A DNA stretch of 64,000 nucleotides from Paraphaeosphaeria minitans. Lineage: Eukaryota; Ascomycota; Dothideomycetes; Pleosporales; Didymosphaeriaceae. A program made the position numbers and the translations under genes. Location: the NCBI GenBank assembly GCA_015832175.1, contig WJXW01000013.1, forward strand, positions 434,001 to 498,000, in the 5' to 3' direction. Below, piece after piece: positions 23,482-35,045 of this stretch. Within the stretch, counting starts at the first letter, position 1. Each line of letters starts with the position of its first letter. The notes beneath the pieces are model-generated. The model did not search any database. It saw nothing but the letters and a program-made list of their open reading frames with translations, and was not told the DNA's origin.

Positions 23482-26400
23482 GCTCCCCAATCTTGTTTCG
23501 CTCTCGTTGCGCGTGCTAGTCTTTGCTGCAGTCTATACGAACGCACGTCCTTCAGATTGATTTATTCCTTTAGTAGTCGTTCTAGAGCAGCAAGATCGTC
23601 TTCGTGCATAGCTTAGCTCGCATTACTGATGCTCAGTCAACGCATGCTCTATCCAATGCCTTTTCACTTTGGCCCCAACCCCCGTCCCCAATCCACGACA
23701 CCTACAACCACTCTCCACACCCCGTCCGCCTACTCGCCCCTCCCCTTTCGCGCACATCTTACCTCTCGCCCAAGCCGCCTTCCCACCCTCGCAGTCTCGC
23801 ATTCTCATCTCCGCAACACGGGCGCCAGTCTCACCCAGCCTCACTCTCTTCGTGCAACCTCGCCAACCGCCCGACAGCTTACCACACACCTGCGTATACC
23901 ATACCCATCGTGGTCGCTATTTTCGGTGCCCGGGTATGTCAGCGAGTGGGTCGTGCCGGGACTCTCCGCTGGCGTGAACACGAACTGGGCATGATGTCAG
24001 CAGCGCTGCAAGGTACCCGCGGCCCCCACTTCATGTACCCGAAGGCCTGGATTGGGTATGCTTATGGAAGGCGGATCCAGAACGCATTACATGTGTTCAG
24101 AGAAAGGCTTCGGAAGGGTGGGAGCTTTTAAGCGTGGAGGGAGGGTGGTCGGTTTGTTTACGGTCAGAGATGTGATATGTAGGTATGCGCGCGACATAGG
24201 TTGAGGCTGTCTAGACCTCCCCTCCGAGTGCATTGCTTTTTTTTTTTAACCTTTTGGCACGTTTTTGATGATGTGCACGTTGAGTTCTTTCAATATGATT
24301 CGCATGATATGTGTTGGGTTCTTTCTTTTTTAGCCTTTAATGTGCCAGTCTTCTACGGTCAAAGGACAGCGAATACGATCTCCAAAATCGATTTGCCGAG
24401 AAGATCGATTAAGTTGATGCTATTGAGGGATTTTATCGCTGTCTTAGTCTATTAGTACACTACACACTTTGTTGCTACCATCGTCTTCGCCGTTACTTTG
24501 TATCATCTGTAAAGCGCACTCCATTCAGTAATCCGTGGCAAACCCAGTTGCGTCAGCCTAGTTCTTTTTGTAAAGGAGCAAGTCTGTTTGTGATATCATG
24601 TCAACTTGCTCCCATAATAGCTCAGTGGTGTTTCAGCGGCTTGAAACAGCGCCCTTGTACGCACTCGAAACACAGTCGCTTGCTTCAAAGACATTTCCTT
24701 TGCCAACAAACCGATTGTTTTCATATTGGGTCAAAATACTTGAATATGAAGTCAGAAGTGCTCTGATCTCATTGTCCCAGCACTTGCGGGCCCCTTTTGA
24801 TTCTAAGCGCCTACTCCCACTCTTACGCCGGCGAATTGCTATGATTTTACCAGAGCAACGATGATGCACTCAAGTGTCATCTCCGATCTTCAAACAAACT
24901 TTCCTCATGATGAGATGACTTCTTGATGCAAACAGAAGATATCGCGTCTTCTCGAACCGTCGCGACCTGTGACTGCAGGGCCATGCCTCGCACACGTCTC
25001 GTTGATAAAGGCGGGTTTCAGCTCGGGCATTATGTATCCTATATCAATCACCTTTTACTACGAACAAAGCATTGGTACGACTGAGCCTCTCAATTTCATG
25101 GATTAAATCTACATAACTCATTCACGACGCATCGCGTTGCCCGCCCAAATATATATGCTCTCAATTCCTCATCAAGGCTTAAAAAAAGCATGGTCCGACT
25201 ATAAAGTCCACGACTTGAAAATAAAACCCCAATTCCCTTTAAAGAACTTGCACGCTTAATGATCAACTCAAAAATGTCAACCAACGACACCACCACTTTT
25301 CCTGAGACTATGGACGGCATCCGTGCTTTCTTCAACTCCGTTCCCTTGCAGACCGGTATTTCGTTATATCCTTGGTCTTCTCATCTAGCCGGGCGCTCCT
25401 CAATTGGCTGGAGCTGCTGTGGTCAACTGTATGATACAGAGCACCATGGGATAATTCCAAGCTGACTGAGATTGGGCTGGACGTGTTTTCCTCTGGAGAC
25501 CTTCGTCGACATGCTAAAAGCCTTGAGGCCAACGCTGAGAATATGCTGAAGGACATCTACTTCTACCACTTCCGCATGTTGCCCAATGCTCATCGTATCA
25601 ATAGGAGGTTCTGCCCAGGTAACCCGGAAGACAATCGTTTCGGCAATACTCGATTTGCTAGCACGCCGAGGGCAAGGCCATGCTCACGGAGTGCTTCAAT
25701 TGGGATGTGACGCAGGACAGACCTCAATCTAGTTTGCCAGCTGGTATAGTTCAATTGCCATTTTCTTCATTACATATACTGTTCCCATTTCCTGAAACGA
25801 GTCATGATTCCCGTTCCAACGTACAAAGGTCGACCAGACCGAGTCCACTGTACCCGCCTCGCCCGAAACCGATGCTTGCAGCTCCGGCAAAGGTGGGTAG
25901 AAAGGTAGTGCGCTAAACGCCGCAAGAACCTAAGACATCTCATGATTGGTCTGAGCGGCTATCTAGCATGAACCACCACGAGCTTTTCCCTGCACTCACC
26001 CTATGACCAGCGCGCTTCATAACGAGCCGCACTACCTATAGAAAACCAAACCTGTTCTGCGATGCCCTCACCCGCACTGGAGAAGCTTCGAAAAGCCTGT
26101 TTGTCTTCAATTGCGATCCGCCCCGAGCAGAAGACTGATACCATCAAATAGACCAGTTCTCCGTGTCATTTTGATAGTCACAACTGTAAGCAAGACGTAA
26201 CATCTGATTGTAGATTATTATAAGTAACCCCTTTATATACATCTTCTAATTTCTTACTAAAGTATTTCAATTAAAACATCTAGATTGGTCTTTGCATACA
26301 GTTCTAACCACTTCAACTTCCAGCGAAGGTCACGCACGTAGAGAGGTAGTGCATCGTATCTGCGTGTTAACGCTGCTCGCAGGCAGGCCACGAGGAACCT

Positions 26401-26699
26401 TAGCGGGAGGAAATGGAGTGGAAAACTAGGTGGACCTAGGCTTTCATTGACTTATGATGGGGAAGGGAGGTGTGCATAGTGGTGTGCGTAGCATGGACTT
26501 ACGCGTGTAGGTACTATGTGGACTGGTCTACATCACGACTCAAGAAGCCACAATCTCCCTCCACTTCCCATCCATCGACTTGCGGAATCAAACACAAAAG
26601 ACTCATCACTATACTGTCTCTCCCCCCACCCACCCATCGCGTTCTCGACCTAGGAGACAAACCTGTGCCCCTGGCCGCCAAATCGCTCTTCACCCCCTA
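23482..26699. other. Long gene-poor, partly AT-rich region
   Basis: About 3.2 kb. Proline-rich overlapping frames at 23604-24131 lack a domain. From about 24.2 to 26.4 kb the DNA becomes visibly more AT-rich than the flanking genes. A broken open stretch at 25274-25710 may be a gene relic. No terminal repeats or transposase motif were recognised. Confidence 0.45.
25274..25710 (+). pseudogene. Possible relic of an unidentified gene
   Basis: From the ATG at 25274 the frame gives FPETMDGIRAFFNSVPLQTG. Coding-like text then continues in other frames (APQLAGAAVVNCMIQSTMG, then SSGDLRRHAKSLEANAENML, then KDIYFYHFRMLPNAHRINRR), separated by stops. A 35-nt GT-AG interval after QTG could be an intron, but later frame changes are not explained. 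I do not recognise the family. The amino-acid texture looks like former coding sequence rather than random DNA. Confidence 0.3.
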
Positions 26700-27315
26700 A
26701 CCCCCGTTCACGGTAGCGCGTCGTGAAAATTCTCCCCGCGGGCGTGCTCTTCTACCACCGCGAGGTCTCTCCTGCTGACACCGCTGGAAATAAGTCATCG
26801 ACCGCATCACCGCGCTAGAACCCGATGTCACGAGCCGTTCGCCGGGCCAGCTCATCTTCATCGAATGCATGATACGCGCGCGGGACGACCCATCCACCGC
26901 ATTCCTGCTCGCTATCCACGACACGGGACGGCGGGGAGTCAAAAGCTAGCGCGGCACGTGTGGTACGACGGCACATTTGCCGAGTATGCGCACGTGCCGT
27001 TGGATAAATTGTATTCCCTTGGATGAACAGAAGCTGTGCAGCGAGCTGGGGTACGAGATGCATGATCTGGTGTACATGCTGCTAGTGCCGTATGGTAGGT
27101 TGCGGGTCATCGGTTGGCAGCCTGGAGAGACGGTGGTGGTGAATCTTGCGACGGGCGGGTGTGGCGGGGCGATAGTGGTGGTTGCGGTGGCGATGGCGAT
27201 GGGTGCGAGGGTAATAGCCATGGGCCGGAACGAGGCTGCGCTTGCGCGGCAGCTGGGTACACTGACAGTCCTGTTGCCTCCCAGGCCGAGAGTATATGAT
27301 AGCCCCCTGGCATGA
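26700..27315 (+). pseudogene. Zinc-type alcohol dehydrogenase/quinone oxidoreductase relic
   Basis: Pieces of a medium-chain dehydrogenase appear in consistent order but in different frames: ITALEPDV and GQLIFIECMIRARDDPST, then GTWYDGTFAEYAHVPLDKL, then LCSELGYEMHDLVYM, then WQPGETVVVNLATGGCGGA and MGARVIAMGRNEAALAR. These match the catalytic domain and the Rossmann glycine motif (A-T-G-G-C-G-G-A) of fungal zinc-type alcohol dehydrogenases. Several frame changes and a stop, with no fitting introns, show decay, and the start and C-terminal third are missing. It lies tail-to-tail with the RRG7-like gene. Confidence 0.7.
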
Positions 27316-27371
27316 TTGTGTAGATCAGGCGCTTTTTCCCCAGCTTTCAACCATCAGGCTCCGCTATGATC

Positions 27372-28631
27372 TTATTTGGACGTCCTTTTTTCCTTAGTCA
27401 CAGATTCGACTGTGACCTCTCCAACTCCGTCACTTTCCTTCGAGATATTCTTTGGCTTGCGTCCTGGCCCTCGCTTTGGTGGGATTATTTTGGCCATAAT
27501 CTGCCCACTTCCATCATCACCCCAAACATCCCTCAGTGCCTTCAGTGGCCTACCTCTACCCCTTCTTGGTGTAACTACGGCAACCTCGACAGCTTTAACT
27601 TTAACTTTTGTTTTGCTTTTCGCACGCAAGGACGGACCGTTCGTCTTGACCACGGTTGCGAGGACAGGCTTGGGCTGGTTCTTTGAGCCCAGCGGCCGCC
27701 CTGGCTTTCTTTTTAACCCCCCCGACCTCTCCAACTTCGCTCGTGCGATATCAGCCAAGCGCCTCGCCGTCTCCTTCGCGGCTTGTGCACTATCAGGAAA
27801 GATAGGCGTTCCCATCCACGTGAGCTGTATGTCCGCTACGACGGTACGAGCGGCGCCCTTCTTCCGCAGTTTGGCATACGGATCGGTTATGAACCGCCCG
27901 TTGGCATCTCGAGGACGGTCCTCGGGTCTATAGATCTCCGTCTCCAAGTCTGCTTCTTTCGTTTCCGGTGGAAGCACAGTGTATCTTGGCGTCACTCCCA
28001 CGCCCTCCAAGCCACGATCCGTAGCCGCCTGATTCCAAACGAATTGCGTGGTAGTGCCACTCTTGCCGATCTGTAGGAAGCCCAACGGGCGAGGGCAGAG
28101 GTACATTTGTTTTCGCAAGCCTTCGGTGGCTTTCTGGTTAGAGATGAGCAGGCCCAGGACGTCCTTGTTGCGCCACTCGTGTGGCACGCTCCGAAAAGCG
28201 CCTTCTAGCTCCCGAATCGCGTCGGGTGAGCACGTCTTCATTCTCGCCTTGCACTGAACGATGGTGGGCATGGGTTCGCGCAAGAACGACAGCATCCAGT
28301 GTCCAATCAGATCAATGCCAGCATCGTTCTTCATGCCCGTACGAATGAGCGAGAAACCTAGGCGCTGCAGCGCCTCCGCTGCTGTGTATTCGTAGAGGGT
28401 TCCAATGTACACCGTTCGGTCTGGACGAAGTTTCGTGCGCGCTGCATATTCGAGATACGTGGATAGAGAGTTGTGATTGGGCGATCCTGGCTTCACCAGA
28501 AGTCTAGGCATCCCAACGGGAGCAGCATGGGTGGCGGAAGTATGGTGCACGGCGCCATGCGGAATCGTTTGGGATAGACGCGAAATGGGAATGCGTCGTG
28601 TGGGCCATGTTAGGCGGGAGAGAAGACACAT
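27372..28631 (-). CDS. RRG7: RRG7-like (DUF2034) restriction-endonuclease-fold protein with AT-hooks
   Basis: A single exon of 419 residues from the ATG at 28631; the open frame runs a little further upstream but only to a TTG. The N-terminus (MCLLSRLTWPTRRIPISRL) is basic and amphipathic, consistent with mitochondrial import. Residues ~65-240 carry the DUF2034 signature: TVYIGTLYEYTAAEALQRLG, then GMKNDAGIDLIGHW, then IVQCKA. This resembles the Mrr/type IV restriction nuclease fold, with the D-x(n)-Q/E-x-K active-site pattern (Asp in GIDL, QCK). In yeast, RRG7 is needed for respiratory growth. The C-terminal third is Lys/Arg-rich with three AT-hook-like cores (KPGRPLGS, RGRGRPLKA, RGPGRKPKN), suggesting DNA binding. 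Family call strong; nuclease activity is inferred. Confidence 0.82.
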   Translation of the reverse strand: MCLLSRLTWPTRRIPISRLSQTIPHGAVHHTSATHAAPVGMPRLLVKPGSPNHNSLSTYLEYAARTKLRPDRTVYIGTLYEYTAAEALQRLGFSLIRTGMKNDAGIDLIGHWMLSFLREPMPTIVQCKARMKTCSPDAIRELEGAFRSVPHEWRNKDVLGLLISNQKATEGLRKQMYLCPRPLGFLQIGKSGTTTQFVWNQAATDRGLEGVGVTPRYTVLPPETKEADLETEIYRPEDRPRDANGRFITDPYAKLRKKGAARTVVADIQLTWMGTPIFPDSAQAAKETARRLADIARAKLERSGGLKRKPGRPLGSKNQPKPVLATVVKTNGPSLRAKSKTKVKVKAVEVAVVTPRRGRGRPLKALRDVWGDDGSGQIMAKIIPPKRGPGRKPKNISKESDGVGEVTVESVTKEKRTSK

Positions 28632-28959
28632 TACGGTTCGGTCGGTACTTTGAGGAAGCGTAAAACCATATTTACAGGGCAAAAGAGCGACAAGAAGGGT
28701 CCCTAATCACGGCCAGTGTCAGGAGTAAAGTGGAGAGCGACAGTCGCGTTAGTTTTCTGATGGCGCCAAGCGAGAGCAGCGCGCTAGTCAGCGACCCTTG
28801 TTCCTGACTCCAGCTCGGGACTCGCTCTGTTACGGACCCGCAACCAAACTCCAAAAGTGCTGTCCGACGCAGGAAACCCGGCTTATCGAGACTCCGGAAT
28901 CTACCCACAGCTATAGAATTCGCCCAGACAACAATATCTGCCGGCGCACAACCTCCACA
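28632..28959. promoter_or_regulatory. Divergent promoter between RRG7-like and MED21 genes
   Basis: A 328-bp spacer separates the two start codons, so both promoters must lie in it. I see no convincing TATA element. Confidence 0.5.
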
Positions 28960-29483
28960 ATGGGCGACATCCTCACCCAGATCCAAGATGAGTTGGACAT
29001 GGTACGTCTCTCTTCATCCTACTCAAACGCACACCCACCCAAACACACACTTACTAACCTCCACAGCTCCTCAACCAAATGCAAGCCTCCTTCGCCTACA
29101 TCCGCAACCGCGCCCCGCCCACCTCCATCCCCAACCAGCCCATCCTCTCCTCCATGCAAGAATTCGAAGCCTCCAACGCCGCCACCTTGAACCCTTCCGC
29201 CGCGCCTCCAGCCCCACCGCCCTCACTTCCGCGCGATGAATTCCTCAAAGACATCGCCGAGCTGAGCCGCGACATGGTGCTCAAGGAGCAACAGTTGGAG
29301 GTGCTGGTTGCGAGTTTGCCGGGGCTAGACAAGAGCGAGGCGGAGCAGGTGGCACGGATGAAGGAGCTGGAGCGAGAACTGGAGGGGCTGGAGGGAGAGA
29401 GGTTGCGGGCGGTGGAGGAAAAGGAGGCGTTGTTGAGGAGGGTCGAGGGGAAGATTGTGAAAGCGGGGAAGATGGGGTCGTGA
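28960..29483 (+). CDS. MED21: Mediator complex subunit 21
   Basis: Two exons, 28960-29001 and 29067-29483, joined in phase 0 over a 65-nt intron with GTACGT donor and TTACTAACC branch site, give 152 residues. Med21 (Srb7) belongs to the Mediator middle module in the nucleus, pairs with Med7 in a hinge, and links regulators to RNA polymerase II. The diagnostic N-terminus spans the splice: MGDILTQIQDELDM in exon 1, then LLNQMQASFAYIRNRAPP in exon 2. A proline-rich link (~residues 60-75) and a long acidic/basic coiled-coil helix (EEQVARMKELERELEGLEGE region, ~100-140) follow, as in other fungal Med21. Length and order fit the family and the gene looks intact. Confidence 0.92.
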
Positions 29484-30698
29484 ACGAACGAGCATGCCCG
29501 TTGTTTTGCGCGTCGTCTGACTAGACGCTGCGCAAGGACGCAATCCTGCGCTTCACGAATACCGCAAAGGACCGTTGCCGCGCCTCGTCTTCGGCCAATC
29601 TGGCCTATCGCTGGCGACCAGCGTCAAATCGATCCCCGAATACGGCACTCAAGTCTATGAGCATCATCTTGCACAGCATGTTGCTCAAAGGGACAGATTG
29701 TCGCGATTGTCCGTCTACCGGCAACCGCGAAGCTGAAGCTCGAGGTTACATACCATCTGCCAGTCGACCGACTGGCAGAGAGATGTGGAGCTGTCGGATG
29801 AAGCTTGCCGAGCCGAAGATATTCATAAGTGAGTCGAAGCCCAGTGGCTGTGTGTTACTGCATGTAGGAGATCACACACAATATCGGCACCTATTTAGCT
29901 CTCCTTCACGTGTTTCAGATATCTGGATGTCGTCTAGAAAGTACATGTTCAAAACATACCAATAGGTTCAACTACAGGAGACTATATGAAGTATCTAGTG
30001 ATGGAGCCCCACCATAAACCGAGTGCGTCGTGGCTCCGGCCCGTTGGAACCATGACCCTACATATATCCCTATTTCACCGAGCATTATCGTGGCTATATC
30101 TACATCATTGGCAAGCCATCATCACCGGTGGCAGACCTACGTCCATTGCTAGCACAAGAATGAATGCTGTGTCGGAAAGGTGCATTTGGCGGTTATCCCG
30201 CTGGGCCTGTGTTGAGTGGGTCTGCAATCACACATGTCGACATCACGCGAGCATCAGGGATACGTCACCAGGAGTCGAGTGTAAGACTCGCATCCTTCCA
30301 GTTGCCAGTGGTTGTGCATTGGGCCTCGGTCGGATGACCGTCTCTGGACAAGGGATTTGTTCGTCTGTGGGTTGTCCGAGAGCCGTCCGGTGGTAGTTGA
30401 GATATTGTTTTCGAGTGCAAGCGGGGCATTCGGATAAAGGTTGTCTTGGACTGGTGTCGGTGCGTCGCGTCGATACCTCACTCGACATCACCAATCACCT
30501 GTATCTGGCATCGTGAGGCTTCGGTAGCTAGTCTGCTGTGCCGCAATTGTTGCAACTACTCGTACATGTTCTGTGGGGGTGTCCACCCACGAACGAATTA
30601 GCTCTAATTAGAGGGAAAAGCATATACCTTGTAATTTATGTTGCGTTGATGCTCGCTCAAAGGCGTCAAAACTTTTGTGAAGCAGCGGAAGTTGTAGA
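29484..30698. other. Intergenic region
   Basis: About 1.2 kb downstream of MED21 and of the PRM10-like gene (convergent ends). No supported gene, RNA or repeat was seen. Confidence 0.5.
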
Positions 30699-32877
30699 TC
30701 ACAACGTCCACAAACCCGACCGTTTCTTGCCCATCGGGTAGACGAGAAGTGCGGACATGAACAGACCAACAGTGATACCGATGGCGATCTGTATCATTTG
30801 CGCGGCAACGTTGAAACTGATGGCGTTGAGGGAGTTGGAGTTGTCCTAGCCATTGTTAGCAAGGTACAGGCGACCCTATCAGATTTCGGAAATCTTACGC
30901 TAGTACTATCTCCACCCTTGATGAGGGAAGAAGCAGTCTGCAGAGCAGTCGTGATAGCTCCACTCGCGGCAAGAGAGCCAGGAACTTGAACGTAGACAGC
31001 AGGTAGCAGTACGGCAGCCGCCACACCGTGCCGTAGGCGGCTGTACAGATTCGCCAACACCCCCACAGCGAATGCTCCAAAGGTGTAGGCAATCGGGGCA
31101 CTAGAGCTAAACTTCATGTTGGCATAGAAGTTGACAATGTAGCCTGAGAATGCGATGGCGATCATGACTGGCATCTGTTTGTACTTGGCTTGTACAGTAT
31201 GGCAGGCGAAGAGGACATAGAGAGGTACGAGGAGGAAGTTCCAATACGAATTCAGCGGATCCTGGCAAGTTGTCGCATTGGTGGCGTTGGAGTCCATCGC
31301 ACCGTACAGGGCCGTGCCGACGGTAATGCCGTAGCCGAGGAAGAGTGAGTAGATGATGGCGTAAATCAGTCGAATCGAACCTGGCACAATAGCGCGTGAC
31401 TGTAGCTCGAGCGAAGCGCTTAGCACAAGCTACGAAAGGTCAGCAGGAGTTCCATAGAATGAAAGTAGAATGAGGATGACGTACCCAGCCGGGAAGGATC
31501 ATCGCAATCGAGCTTTGTGTCAGAGCAGAGAAACAAAACAGGTTCCCACCACGTATACTTCCAAGTGCTCGAGAGATGCAAGTCATCAGAATGGCAGCGC
31601 TGATCTCGAAGACAGTATTGTATGTCTTGGACATTGGAGCAACCACCAGCTGCAGAAATCCAAGGATGGTGCCCATGACGAAGATCGGGCCCATGTCAAT
31701 CCATCGTGCCTTGAAGAAGCCTGAAACTGCAACGCTCGCGAGACCATACATGATAACGTTGAGCCAGACGGGGTGTTGATCGGGCCTGTTGATGAGCTCA
31801 TCAAGTGCTACCAGCGCCTCGTCCAGACTAATCACATCGTGAAGAACTTCTTTGTAGATTTCGTGACAATCCTTGAGCTTGCCCAGGTTGACACCTTGCG
31901 TAATTCGAACGATCTTGACTTCGGCGGTATGAGTGACTGGGAGATGGTCAGCTACTGTCAGTCTCCAGGGTACGATAAGTGAGCTTACGAGAGTCATCAA
32001 AGGATATGATCATGCAACCCGGTATATAGAGGAACTGGCTGTTGACCTCCAACACCTTTGCTGTCGTTGCTAGATATTCCTCAAGGCGGTGAGTGGGTGC
32101 GCCAACAACCATCAGTGCGCGGCACATCTTGATGATATACTGTTGGCGTTTGAGAATGCTCGCAACGTGGATCTTGATCTTTGCGTCGTGCTCCTCTTTG
32201 GCTTTCCATATTTTGGAAAGCAGAGGATTGCTGTTGGTTCGTTTGTGCTGTGGGCGATATTGCAATTTGCTTTCCGCTTTGGGATTTGCCAGTTCGGCCG
32301 CGGCTCCGATCAGCGTGGCGAGCGTGTCCTGCGACTGGTTGCTCCTGTCTTGGCTATACCACTTCTTTTTTGGGGTCGCGTTGCCCGAGGAGCCAGGTCG
32401 GCTCACAGACTCGGGCAACCGAGGAGGTGAACGACCTGTGCCTCCTGCAGACTGATTGGCGACCGTCGTGGGCGTCTTGTAGGCCTGGAGGAGGTGGTAA
32501 AAGACACCGCCTTGGTTGTTTCCAGAGTAGGTATAAACATCGTCGTCCTCGGGTTGGGTGACCGCACCGGCGGATTGATACTCTGAAGGGTCCAAGTTGC
32601 CGCCATTACGGTGGGCGTGCCAGAGGTCATTGACTTCGGCAGTGGCATCGTCTACGGGCTGAAGGCTTTCGAGGTTGCCCGAACTCTGCGCCTCAAGATC
32701 GTTGACGCGGTTATAGTTGGGTGCGCCTCCGGGTATCTCAGCGGCAGAGCTGTTGATTCGTACTCGCCGCCGCTCGACATTTTGCGGAGGGCTCACCGAT
32801 GGCGAGTTCTGGGGGATTTCTTGCATCTCGTGCGATTGTGCAGACCATCGATTTTGATGGTGGCCGTCTGATGCCAT
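30699..32877 (-). CDS. PRM10: PRM10/ThrE-like membrane protein (DUF1212)
   Basis: Four exons on the minus strand: 31989-32877, 31485-31936, 30899-31429 and 30699-30845, with introns of 52, 55 and 53 nt that all obey GT-AG and keep frame; 672 residues. The ATG at 32877 is the chosen start; the open frame upstream is dispensable. The N-terminal ~200 residues are hydrophilic and disordered. The ThrE-type domain then begins with KRQQYIIKMCRALMVVGAPT-HRLEEYL and FLYIPGCMIISFDDS, followed by about ten hydrophobic spans in two halves. In bacteria this family exports threonine and serine; yeast Prm10 is a pheromone-regulated membrane protein of unknown substrate. The splice at FDDS-LTHTAEVKIVRI restores the expected continuous motif. 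It looks intact. Confidence 0.88.
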
Positions 32878-35045
32878 GATGGATGTGATGGGTAAACTAG
32901 GGAGGTCGGGCGCACAGGTGACTGGATGATGGAGGGCGGGCGCTTTTATAAGGCCGAGTTCGGGCCCGTTGTATGAGCAAGTGGACGCGATCAAGAGCAG
33001 GCAAGTGCCGATGGCCCAGCGACGCAATTGCACTGCACGGTGCCGTCCCACGAGTTCTTTTTCCAAGTTGCCAACCCACCTTGTGCTTCTGCGCGTCGCG
33101 CAATGACGCAAGCGCATACCACTCGGGAAGTTCTGTACGAAGAGAATATTGCTATGTGTCAACGCCAGCCCATCACAGCTAGCCAATGCCAAAAGAATGG
33201 ATGGATTGTCATTCTAGCTCCCGCGACCATCTTGGGGACCCCTTTTTCCAACACAGCGGACGCCGGAACTGCATGTCCCTACGGTGCCGGCCATTCCACA
33301 GTGATCTCCGTCTCGAGAGGGACGCGCTGTGGCTCGTGAACAATGGAGAAGCTGCGCGAATCAAGAACGATGTGATCCAAGGGGACAAAGGGTCACGAAG
33401 TTTGTACAAGAGATTTCAACGGGCCGATGCCGCGATTCTCGTGATTCTATTTCGGGGTCCGATCCCTCGCTTCCGGGGGCCCGGTTAGGTTTAGCGTGGG
33501 CGGATGCAGGGCAAGACCGTTTGTGCGCCACCATCTAGAACAACACAGCAACTTCTACAACACGCATTATTATTGTACTTGATCATGCAAGAGATGGTTT
33601 ACCACGATCAGCTAGCTCTCGTACCCCTGACCACCGACGCCTCGAGTGAATCGGATCCACAGCAGCCGCCCAAGAAAAGCAACCTCTGCCGGAACCGAAC
33701 ACGCAGGGCACCGAGCACCCCTCAATCCTATCATTCTCAACTTGAACCATTCGTGGCGGGCGAACAGTTGTAATCAAAAACGATTCTCCTCAGAGCTGCA
33801 CGATTCCTCAAGCTCAGCCAGGGCTGGTCCGGCATCATGCCCAACTTGAACCACTCGTGGCGGACGAACAGTTGTGATTGAAACCCATTCTCCCCAAGGC
33901 TGGCATTCAACTTAGACACGCAAGATAATTCCATCTTAGCCTTGCAGGCTGGACCCAAACTTTGGACCTGCTGGGCTTGAGGATTCTCGCACAGCTGCAT
34001 GTACAGAACTGCGTACAAGCTTATGCTGCTGGTCCGCGAGTGGGGGCACAGGTGAGCATCAGCTTGGACGAGAGCTTTTCTCAGATGTTTCTTTGTCCAG
34101 ATAATTGATTGCTCGACCTCTTTCCCCAGCCATGAATCTGGGTTCTTGGCTTCTTTGGCCACACGAGACTTTTCCACTGCGTCATTGAAGCCCAGGAGCT
34201 TGACGAACCCTCACCGACTCGTTGATCTCTGCGTTTAGGACCATCTCTGGAGGGAGAAGCAGAAATGGGCTTGACTCTGAGTCGTAAGCTTCGATGGTCA
34301 AGGAGGTGATTTGTTGAAAATCCCACATGCGCATGATATAAGTGTCAGACTAAGTGGCACGCACATGGCGCACAGGCTGTTGACGATAGCGCTGGTAGGT
34401 ATCCAGTGGTAGTTGAGATGTCTGCCACGACATGCTCTAGTTTTCTCGATTGGAGAGCGTCGTGTACACGTTGGCAAGCGTATCGATGGATAATGCCCCC
34501 TCCCGGCGATTTTTTGCTGTGTTCTTATAAGCTTGCAATGTATGCGTTGGCCTTTTTATTTAGTGCTGAAGGGATCTCGTACGCCTGGGCATATTCCAAA
34601 CCTCTGCGACCCGCCATGTTCAACCTTGGCTGGCTGGCGCCAGTAAACGGCGGTGGTTGGGTATCGACTTTTAGTGCCTATGGTACTTCCAACACTACCA
34701 GCGCGGCAACAAACGAGCGTGAATGTCCCGAAAAGAAAAGGTCACGTGACTGTGTGGGGTCCGTGTCCATGCACAAAGATGTGCTCGTACGGTCTTCAAA
34801 GGGGTCCAGTCTAGATTCTAACACGTCATAGCCGGAATGTCGAGCAGCTTCGTTCAATTTCTTTGAAGAGGGAGATGCCTAGGATCCAGCGCATGGAAGG
34901 AACTCGCGAATCACTCAAGAGCAGGAAACATGTGTTGTGAAATAGCGATACGAAGTTATGCTATCGCAACCGCAGATTGTCGCGTAATCCCTTCGTATTC
35001 CAAGGCTGGGTCCAGAATCGCGTCGTTTCTCTACTCGCTAGTAAA
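32878..35045. other. Intergenic region with a diverged direct repeat
   Basis: About 2.2 kb between the PRM10-like gene and the MATE gene. It holds a pair of ~62-bp direct repeats at 33737-33902. An open frame at about 34406-34831 (+) has one hydrophobic stretch but no good initiation context or homology I recognise, and is left unannotated. Confidence 0.45.
33737..33902. repeat. Pair of ~62-bp direct repeats, offset 104 bp
   Basis: Copies at 33737-33798 and 33841-33902 share CAACTTGAACCA and ACAGTTGT and align throughout. Nearly all differences are transitions (C/T or G/A), as repeat-induced point mutation would leave, though so short a duplication is below its usual size range. Confidence 0.8.
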
